Shown in pieces: positions 8,748 through 14,822 of a stretch of 64,000 nt of DNA. Within the stretch, counting starts at the first letter, position 1. Every line of letters begins with the position of its first letter. The notes beneath the pieces are model-generated. The model did not search any database. It saw nothing but the letters and a program-made list of their open reading frames with translations, and had not been told where the DNA came from. This DNA is from Pyxidicoccus xibeiensis (GTDB taxonomy: Bacteria > Myxococcota > Myxococcia > Myxococcales > Myxococcaceae). The translations under genes and the position numbers were made by a program. The DNA lies in NCBI RefSeq assembly GCF_024198175.1, contig NZ_JAJVKV010000016.1, forward strand, positions 166,404 to 230,403, written 5' to 3'.

Positions 8748-9944
8748 TCATTTCGCACGCCCGCTGGCGTCGTGCTTCAGGACCATTCCAGCCCGGGCGC
8801 CGTGGTCGTCCGACGCCAGGATGAGGGCCTGGCCACCCCTGCCATAGCCCCGGGCGAAGGCGCGGGTCGCCAGCCCGAGCGCGAGCAGGGGGGCCGCCGT
8901 CCCGGTCTCTCCAAAGCTCAGGGCCGGAAGCCGCTGGGCCCAGGCGCCGACCTGGCAACGCCCTCTCGCGCGGACGAGGGCACCCCCCCACTCGCGGGCT
9001 CGGAAGTCCTCTCCGTTGAGGTCGAGGTAGACGCTTCCTTCGAGCGACGCAATGGCGCCTGCGCGCTCCATGGCTCCGGCGATGACCTCCACCAGGGCCG
9101 CTCCACTCGAGTGGCGCTGCTCGGCACGGTTGTGCGCTTCGTGCGCTGTGACGGGCTCGAACAGCAGGGCCAGGGGCTCGTCGCGGCGTGTCCGGACGGT
9201 GTCCAGCCGTTCCAGCAGGATGGCGACTCCCGCTTCGCCCGGCATGAAGCCGACCGGGTTGTCGGACGTCTTGATGCGCCGGGCCCGCAGCATGCGCTGC
9301 GCGCGCCACGGGTCGACCAGCGAGTCGCATGCCATCACCAGGGCGTGGTGGTACCGGCCCTGCAGGAGCGCCTGCACGGCCTGCTGCACTGCCAGGATGG
9401 TTCCCTTTCGCCCCTCCAGGAAGACGCGGATGGCCTCGGGGCGGAACGCGAGCTCCGTCTCCTGGAAGAGGTGCTCCATCAACCGCTGGGCACTCTCCTC
9501 GGGAGAGAGGGGAGCCGGGGCGGCGATGTCTTCGTCCCCCTCTCCGTCGCTCGGGGGCTCCTGCGCCTCCTCGTCCTCGCCCCCGTCCTGCGCCTCCTCG
9601 TCCTGCTCCTCCGCGTCCTCCTCCTGCCCGACGTCGTGAGGAAGCGCGAGGAAGAAGCCGGTGCGCTCCCGCTGGATGTGCGGGCTGGTGGCGAGCAGGT
9701 CGGTCAGGGCCGAAACGCCCAGCTGCATGAACCTTCCCAGGCCCTCAAAGCCATCGGTCAGCCAGGCGGCGGGGTGCCCGGTGACTGGGATTGGCTCGTT
9801 GAGCTCGTCGTCCAGGTGCCAGCATCCGGTGAGCTCCCCGGTCCTGACGATACCCGCCCGTGCAGCGGCCGCCGCCTGGACGATTCCTCCCAGGGAGGTG
9901 GCGGCTCCCAATGCAGTGAGCGCGACGGTGCGTGGTTCGCTCAT
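8748..9944 (-). CDS. Ketosynthase-fold protein lacking catalytic residues (cassette 1)
   Basis: 398 residues from the ATG at 9944, with GAGG 5 bases upstream. The N-terminus (VTALGAATSLGGIVQAAAAA) and the overall order match beta-ketoacyl synthases. The nucleophile region reads LEGRKGTILAVQQAVQALLQG with no cysteine, the first histidine motif is replaced by LNGEDFRAREWG, and the second by LSFGETGTAAP. It also carries an acidic insert of about 45 residues (around 105-150, rich in Glu/Asp) that the other two copies lack. Its stop overlaps the region just before the nuclease start, so the two are coupled. Enzymatic condensation is unlikely; I infer a chaperone or adaptor role for the nuclease. 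Confidence 0.7.
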   Translation of the reverse strand: MSEPRTVALTALGAATSLGGIVQAAAAARAGIVRTGELTGCWHLDDELNEPIPVTGHPAAWLTDGFEGLGRFMQLGVSALTDLLATSPHIQRERTGFFLALPHDVGQEEDAEEQDEEAQDGGEDEEAQEPPSDGEGDEDIAAPAPLSPEESAQRLMEHLFQETELAFRPEAIRVFLEGRKGTILAVQQAVQALLQGRYHHALVMACDSLVDPWRAQRMLRARRIKTSDNPVGFMPGEAGVAILLERLDTVRTRRDEPLALLFEPVTAHEAHNRAEQRHSSGAALVEVIAGAMERAGAIASLEGSVYLDLNGEDFRAREWGGALVRARGRCQVGAWAQRLPALSFGETGTAAPLLALGLATRAFARGYGRGGQALILASDDHGARAGMVLKHDASGRAK

Positions 9945-9979
9945 GACGGCCTCGTGTTCCTGCGCCTTCAGGGCCGCCA

Positions 9980-9985
9980 AGTATA
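9980..9985 (-). promoter_or_regulatory. Likely -10 element of cassette 1
   Basis: TATACT on the reverse strand, about 36 bases before the ATG of the ketosynthase-like gene. The hexamer 17 bases further upstream (TGGGCG) is a poor -35, so the promoter may be weak or activator-dependent. Confidence 0.45.
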
Positions 9986-10060
9986 GCCCAGGAGGCACCT
10001 GCCGCCCATGGACCTGTCCGGTGATGCGCGTCCCGGGCCCCGCCGTCGAGCGACGGTGGC

Positions 10061-10600
10061 TCAGGTCTCCGCGAGCCGCTCGGTGTACTCCGCCTCCATG
10101 CGCGCATGCGTCGACCAGAAGGGGCGCCGCTCCACGCCGCCGAGGGCGTCGGTGAGGATGCCCAGGTGCGTGTGCCAGCCACTGGCGACGTTGGCCATGA
10201 CGGCGCGCTCCTTGCCGAGCCGCCGGTGCGTCAGCACGAGCAGGGTGGCGTCCCCGCGGGGCGTGAGCTCGAAGGTGACCTCCGACTCGTTGGCCTCGCC
10301 GCCCCACGTGTAGCTCAGCACGCGAGGAGGCTCGCAGCGGGTGACGCGGCCCTCGAAGCCGGTGCCGTACTCGTACCGCTTGAACTTCTCGGGCGTCGGC
10401 TCGACGCTGGACGTGAGGTCCGCGTGGCGGAACAGCAGCTCCACGCGCCCGCCCACGCGCAGCTCCATGTTCCCGGTGGCCAGCCACCTGCCGCGCTGCT
10501 CCGACTCGGTGAGGAAGGTCCAGACGCGCTCGATGGGGCCTGGCAGCAGGCGCTCGAAGCGGAGGATGCCTTCGCCCGTGACGACGCCGTGGTCACTCAT
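10061..10600 (-). CDS. SRPBCC (AHSA1-like) domain protein
   Basis: 179 residues. The N-terminal half (LRFERLLPGPIERVWTFLTE, then RGRWLATGNMEL) and the C-terminal helix match the START/Bet v1-like AHSA1 fold, a hydrophobic cavity used for small lipophilic ligands. Its start overlaps the stop of the ArsR-type gene by a few bases, so the two are cotranscribed. ArsR/SRPBCC pairs are common in bacteria; the SRPBCC protein often influences detoxification or lipid traffic, but the ligand here is unknown. Confidence 0.85.
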   Translation of the reverse strand: MSDHGVVTGEGILRFERLLPGPIERVWTFLTESEQRGRWLATGNMELRVGGRVELLFRHADLTSSVEPTPEKFKRYEYGTGFEGRVTRCEPPRVLSYTWGGEANESEVTFELTPRGDATLLVLTHRRLGKERAVMANVASGWHTHLGILTDALGGVERRPFWSTHARMEAEYTERLAET

Positions 10601-10952
10601 GGGGGGCTCCTCGTTTGGCGGTTCGTCCGTCGTCGAGCAGCGCCTGCTCGAGCGCCTCGAGCCGGCCCGGCCAGAACTGCTCGTAGAAGCGCAGCCACTC
10701 CATGGCCTCGGCCAGCGGCGCGGGCGCGAGCCGGCACACGTGCGTGCGTCCCTGCACCGTCCGCTGCACGAGCCCGGCGCGCTCCAGCACCTTCACGTGC
10801 TTGGACGCCCCGGCGAAGGACATGCGGAACGGCGCCGCCAGCTCACCGATGCTGCGCTCCCCCGCACTGAGGCTGCGCAGCATCCGCCGCCGCGTCGGGT
10901 CCGCGAGCGCCTGGAAGACCTGGTCGAGCTGTCCTGAATGACGTTCAACCAT
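10593..10952 (-). CDS. ArsR-family transcriptional regulator
   Basis: 119 residues from the ATG at 10952. Winged helix-turn-helix: LADPTRRRMLRSLSAGERSI, then LAAPFRMSFAGASKHVKVLE as the recognition region, and the wing around LVQRTVQGRTHVCRL. No metal-binding cysteine motif is seen, in line with the subgroup paired with SRPBCC proteins. An in-frame TTG at 10961 exists, but the promoter predicts a transcript starting near 10955, which leaves an almost leaderless mRNA beginning at the ATG. It probably represses its own promoter through the two TCAACC-N4-GGTT sites. Confidence 0.9.
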   Translation of the reverse strand: MVERHSGQLDQVFQALADPTRRRMLRSLSAGERSIGELAAPFRMSFAGASKHVKVLERAGLVQRTVQGRTHVCRLAPAPLAEAMEWLRFYEQFWPGRLEALEQALLDDGRTAKRGAPHE

Positions 10953-10960
10953 TGGGTTCA
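10945..10960. promoter_or_regulatory. Operator copy 1 for the ArsR-type regulator
   Basis: TCAACCATTGGGTTCA, with AACC and GGTT arms around a 4-base centre. It spans the start codon and the predicted transcription start of the ArsR-type gene. It is 42 bases centre to centre from the second copy, four turns of the helix. Confidence 0.6.
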
Positions 10961-10961
10961 A

Positions 10962-10990
10962 TGTATAGAGACGCCGCCCGAAAAGGTCAA
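10962..10990 (-). promoter_or_regulatory. Sigma-70-type promoter of the ArsR/SRPBCC operon
   Basis: On the reverse strand: TTGACC (-35, 10985-10990), a spacer of exactly 17 bases, and TATACA (-10, 10962-10967). The expected start of transcription is near 10955, three bases before the ATG. Confidence 0.75.
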
Positions 10991-11002
10991 CCCTTCGGTT
11001 GA
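10987..11002. promoter_or_regulatory. Operator copy 2 for the ArsR-type regulator
   Basis: TCAACCCTTCGGTTGA is a perfect inverted repeat with 6-base arms and overlaps the -35 hexamer. It shares TCAACC-N4-GGTT with copy 1. Confidence 0.65.
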
Positions 11003-11099
11003 ATCACGAGCAGAGCCGCGGAAACGACACGGGCCGCCCGCGGACCCCTGTGGAGGTCCGGAGCGGCCCGGAGGATGGCTGGGCTCGTGTCGCGAGGCT

Positions 11100-11630
11100 T
11101 CAGGCCACCTGGGCGGAGGCGGGCGGGTCGCGAGGCGCGTCGTACGCGGGGGTGAGGTCCACCACGTTGACGGTGAGCAGGTGGTAGATGACGGCGTTGC
11201 TCACCCAGAAGAACAGGGCGCTGTAGTGGACGTAGACGAGCGGCGAGCCGGGCCACACCTGGAGCGGGTGGCCGAAGACGTTGGCGGCCACGTACCCGCC
11301 GAACCACTCCCCCAGCCAGCACACCACGGCGGAGATGAGGATGCGCGGCCACACCGTCATGCGGCGCGGGTAGAACCAGAGGCAATGCATGCTCCAGAGC
11401 AGCCCGACGCAGCCAGTCCACAGGATGAGGCTGCCGAACGAGAACCAGTGGTAGGGGGACTCCGGGTAGTACCAGCCCCACTCACCATTCATCTGCTTCC
11501 AGGCGATGTTCTGGGCGAGCTCCATGAACCAGAAGAGCGGCGCGATGTAGAGCACCTGCGTCAGCAGCACGCGCAGGTACGCGGCGGCCTTCTTCCAGAG
11601 CAGGGCCAGGGGCCAGGAAAGCGAAATCAT
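11100..11630 (-). CDS. Small multi-pass membrane protein
   Basis: 176 residues. The ATG at 11630 has GGAGAGGA 4 bases upstream, which decides it over the longer frame to 11672. About five hydrophobic helices can be seen (for example LLTQVLYIAPLFWFMELAQ, FGSLILWTGCVGLLW, ISAVVCWLGEWFGGYV, YSALFFWVSNAVIYHLLTV), with many Trp and His residues at the membrane borders. I do not recognise the family. It stands alone; the preceding reverse-strand gene ends 218 bases upstream. Confidence 0.7.
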   Translation of the reverse strand: MISLSWPLALLWKKAAAYLRVLLTQVLYIAPLFWFMELAQNIAWKQMNGEWGWYYPESPYHWFSFGSLILWTGCVGLLWSMHCLWFYPRRMTVWPRILISAVVCWLGEWFGGYVAANVFGHPLQVWPGSPLVYVHYSALFFWVSNAVIYHLLTVNVVDLTPAYDAPRDPPASAQVA

Positions 11631-11848
11631 GCGGTCCTCTCCGGTCGCGGCGGGTGTGGACGCCGCGCACAAGGAAGAACGTCATGAGTCTCATTTCTGG
11701 GTAGTTGCCCGGCGACAACTGCTTGCGAACGGGCGCCAGACGTTCGCCAGGACCTGCGCGGTGATTCAGACGTCGGTCCGCCAGCCCTCCAGGGCCACGG
11801 CCGTGAACCCGCTCCCTCCAGGTCCACGGCCGCGCCCGTCACACAGTG

Positions 11849-14596
11849 CTACTTGCTGCTCGCGTCATCCGGCCGGGTGCCCCTGTCCAGCTCGTCCCGG
11901 TCCAGGGCGCCGTCCAAGTCACGGTCGATGCCGATGCGGACCTCGGACCCCTTGGGCACCACCGTGTACGTCAGCTCGTTGCCCGGGCCCGCGAGCGTCT
12001 GGAGCAGCGACGCGGTGACTGTCTCCAGGGCCCGGTCCGTCTGGAACATACCCCCGCCCATGTACGTGGCGCCCCGGGCGATGCCGCCCTGGTTCCCCTT
12101 CACCACCAGGCCCACCTTGCCGCTGTCGGCCAGCGACTGGAACGTGGCCAGCGTGGCCTGCTGTGCCGCCGTGGGGCTCGCGGCGGTGAGCGTCACCTGC
12201 CGGCCCACCGCCGCGTGCGTGTCCTTGCTGCCCGGCCCTGGCGGCTCCTGGAGCGAGGTGGCCGAGCCCCGGGGCAAATCCGAGCCGGAGAAGGCCAGCA
12301 TGAACGCCACCATGTCCGCCACCTCCTGGTCGCTCTGCAGGGTGAAGACGGGCTCGGTGAGGAAGCGCGCCAGCGAGTCCACGGCGCCGTCGTGCGAGAA
12401 GCCGAACCCGGCCAGGTTCGACGTCTGCGTGAGGTCCATGCCCACCTTCTCGTAGAGGTTGCGCAGCTGCGAAATCTTCATCGTCACGTTGGTGAAGCCA
12501 TCCACGGACACCAGCGCCGTGTGGCGCTCGCCATTGGGGCCCACGGGGAAGGGGACGAACTGGCTGCCATTCCACCGCATGTCCGCGCCCAGGCCCGTGG
12601 GCAGCGTGTGGCACGCGGAGCAGGCCAGGTTGTTCGCGTCCAGCAGGCGCGGCGGCCGGTACATGTTCAGCCCGCGCACCGCGTTTCCATTGGGCAGCGG
12701 CTGGCCCGCGGCGCCGAAGCGGCCGGTGGTGAAGTGCCCTGTCAGCGGCAGGCTCGTCGGCAGCGAGTTGTCCACGTTGCGGAACGGGTTGGGAGGGAAG
12801 GTCAGCGTCGCGAGGAAGGCCTCGAACTGCTGCATCTCCACCACCGTGAGCTGCGCGTCGTCGCCCTGCAGGCCCACGAAGGCGGGGTTGAACTCCTCCA
12901 GGCCCGCCTTGTCCCCGCGCCAGTGCAGCGGCTCCTGGCCGATGATGTCCTGCAGCGTCTGCGTCGTCATCGGCCCCTTCATCGTGTGCCACGGCTGGAA
13001 GCCCGTGTTGAGGCCGGGGACGTTCATGCCCAGGTTCTGCCCGGTGACGGCCTTCACGTCTCCAGCCGGGTTGCCCAGGTCCCACGCGAGCCGGTCCATG
13101 CGCCCGTCGATGTGGCACGACGCGCAGGAGATGTGGCCCAGGCCGGAGCTCTTGTGCGTGTTGTACAGGTGCTGGCGGCCCACCTTGATGACGCCGGGGG
13201 ACGGGTCGAAGAAGGGCACGCGGGCCACCTCGGTGTTCGACACCGTGTCCACCACCGACACGCTGGCGGCGAACTTGTTGAGCACGTAGAGCCGGGTGCC
13301 GGCGAACACCACGCCCGTGGGGCCCTCGCCCACCGGCACGTGCGTCACCCGGTTGCCGAGGTCATCCGACACCACCACGTTGTTGGAGCCCATGCCGGTG
13401 ACGTAGGCGCGCGTGCCCGCGGTGTTCCAGGCGATGCCGCGCGGGTCGCCCAGCGCCAGGTTGCGCGTGGCCTGGGGCACGGTGGGGGACGTGTACGTGA
13501 GGTGCTGGTTGAGCTCGAAGTGGCCCACCACCGTGGCAGTGGCCGGATTCACCGCGGCGGCCAGCACGCGCAGGAAGCGGCCCTGGAGGTTGGGCTCGAA
13601 GCGGACCTCGTTGCGAGCATCGGTGCCCACCACGACGACGGTGCCGTTCGGGTGCACGGACAGCGCCATGTTGAGGTTCATCAGCCCGGACGCGTAGGTG
13701 ACGGCCAGCGTGGACGCGTTGATGATGGCCAGGTCCCGGTCGGGCAAGTCCCACCCCGGGCGGCGCCCCGAGGCCGCGGCGCTGGTGCCGGAGACGAGCG
13801 ACGTCCAGTCGCGCGCGTTGTCATCCATCCACCGGCCGCTCGCGTTCTTCTTCACGATGAGGCTCACCGGCGGGGGCGTGGGGTTGCCGGCCTTCTGCGC
13901 GGGGAAGAACGACGCGCCCGAGTTGGGCGGCGGGTTGGCGCCGCCGTAGGGCCCGGCGCTGAGGCTCACCACGTTGGGCGGGAAGCCTCCACCGCCCATG
14001 GCGTTGCCGCCGCCCAGCACGGTGCTGCGGTTGCCGGACTCGAAGAAGGCCACGTACACCTGGGTGCCCGCGGCATTGACGGCCAGCGCGCGGGGCTCCT
14101 CGCCGCCGAGCTGCACCCGCGTGGGCGCCGACAGCGGGCTGGCCGCGTCCACCACCAGCACGCGGTTGACCTGCGAGCAGGAGATGAAGGCGCGCTGAGG
14201 GCTGCCTGCGAAGACGACGTCGGCGGGCTCGTCGTCGGTGGGGACGGTGGCCCTCACGTTGAGCGTGGTGAGGTCCACGATGCTGACGCTGTCGGACACG
14301 TGGTTGACCACCCACGCCTCCGTGTTGCTCCGCGCCCGCACGGACACCGGGTCCAACCCCACGGGGATGGAGGCGGTGAGCACCGGCGTCCCGCCCGCCA
14401 CGCTGAACACCAGCAGCCGGTTGTCCGCGGTGTTGACGGCCAGCAGCTTCGAGCCGTCCGGCGTCAGCTCCAGCGGGTGCACCTGCGGGTGCTCCCAGTT
14501 GACGAAGGCGCCGGAGGACTGGGCCCGCGCGGCCCCTCCGGACGACAGCACGAGGCACGGCAGCAGGACCGCGAGGACCCGACGGACGACACGCAT
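11849..14596 (-). CDS. Beta-propeller protein with cytochrome c peroxidase-like heme domain
   Basis: 915 residues with a signal peptide (VLAVLLPCLVLSSGGAARAQ), so periplasmic or secreted. Residues about 40-470 form YVTN-type beta-propeller blades (DGSKLLAVNTADNRLLVFSV, then SDSVSIVDLTTLNV). Two CxxCH heme c sites follow: CASCH at 491-495 and CSACH at 659-663, the arrangement of di-heme cytochrome c peroxidase/MauG-like proteins. The C-terminal end carries a Ca-binding-like DRDLDGALDRDELD stretch. Such fusions are common in myxobacteria; the substrate is unknown. An AT-rich promoter region separates it from the divergent glucoamylase gene. Confidence 0.82.
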   Translation of the reverse strand: MRVVRRVLAVLLPCLVLSSGGAARAQSSGAFVNWEHPQVHPLELTPDGSKLLAVNTADNRLLVFSVAGGTPVLTASIPVGLDPVSVRARSNTEAWVVNHVSDSVSIVDLTTLNVRATVPTDDEPADVVFAGSPQRAFISCSQVNRVLVVDAASPLSAPTRVQLGGEEPRALAVNAAGTQVYVAFFESGNRSTVLGGGNAMGGGGFPPNVVSLSAGPYGGANPPPNSGASFFPAQKAGNPTPPPVSLIVKKNASGRWMDDNARDWTSLVSGTSAAASGRRPGWDLPDRDLAIINASTLAVTYASGLMNLNMALSVHPNGTVVVVGTDARNEVRFEPNLQGRFLRVLAAAVNPATATVVGHFELNQHLTYTSPTVPQATRNLALGDPRGIAWNTAGTRAYVTGMGSNNVVVSDDLGNRVTHVPVGEGPTGVVFAGTRLYVLNKFAASVSVVDTVSNTEVARVPFFDPSPGVIKVGRQHLYNTHKSSGLGHISCASCHIDGRMDRLAWDLGNPAGDVKAVTGQNLGMNVPGLNTGFQPWHTMKGPMTTQTLQDIIGQEPLHWRGDKAGLEEFNPAFVGLQGDDAQLTVVEMQQFEAFLATLTFPPNPFRNVDNSLPTSLPLTGHFTTGRFGAAGQPLPNGNAVRGLNMYRPPRLLDANNLACSACHTLPTGLGADMRWNGSQFVPFPVGPNGERHTALVSVDGFTNVTMKISQLRNLYEKVGMDLTQTSNLAGFGFSHDGAVDSLARFLTEPVFTLQSDQEVADMVAFMLAFSGSDLPRGSATSLQEPPGPGSKDTHAAVGRQVTLTAASPTAAQQATLATFQSLADSGKVGLVVKGNQGGIARGATYMGGGMFQTDRALETVTASLLQTLAGPGNELTYTVVPKGSEVRIGIDRDLDGALDRDELDRGTRPDDASSK

Positions 14597-14653
14597 GGCG
14601 CTCTCCTGGAGGACGGCGAGAGCATCCCACCCGCACGGGCAGCGCGACTCGCC

Positions 14654-14682
14654 TTCCTGAAATTACTGGATAATCGGATAAT
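14654..14682 (+). promoter_or_regulatory. Candidate sigma-70 promoter of the glucoamylase gene
   Basis: TTCCTG (14654-14659), 17 bases, GATAAT (14677-14682, five of six match TATAAT). It lies in a strikingly AT-rich patch of the divergent intergenic region and would give a leader of about 130 bases before the ATG at 14823. Confidence 0.45.
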
Positions 14683-14687
14683 ATCCG
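14675..14687. promoter_or_regulatory. 13-base palindrome over the -10 region
   Basis: CGGATAATATCCG has 6-base arms around one central base and overlaps the candidate -10 hexamer. GGATAAT is also repeated just before it (14668-14674). Its position in a divergent promoter suggests a regulator site, protein unknown. Confidence 0.45.
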
Positions 14688-14822
14688 ACCTCCAACACCA
14701 GGTCCCGGCCACGGTTGCGGGGAGGCACGGCTGACAGGGCGCGGGGGCCCTGCCGCCCCGCGTCGGAGTGTCCCCTGCCTGGGGGTTTGGCCCCGGGCCG
14801 GAAGCACTCCAGAATCCGCGCC

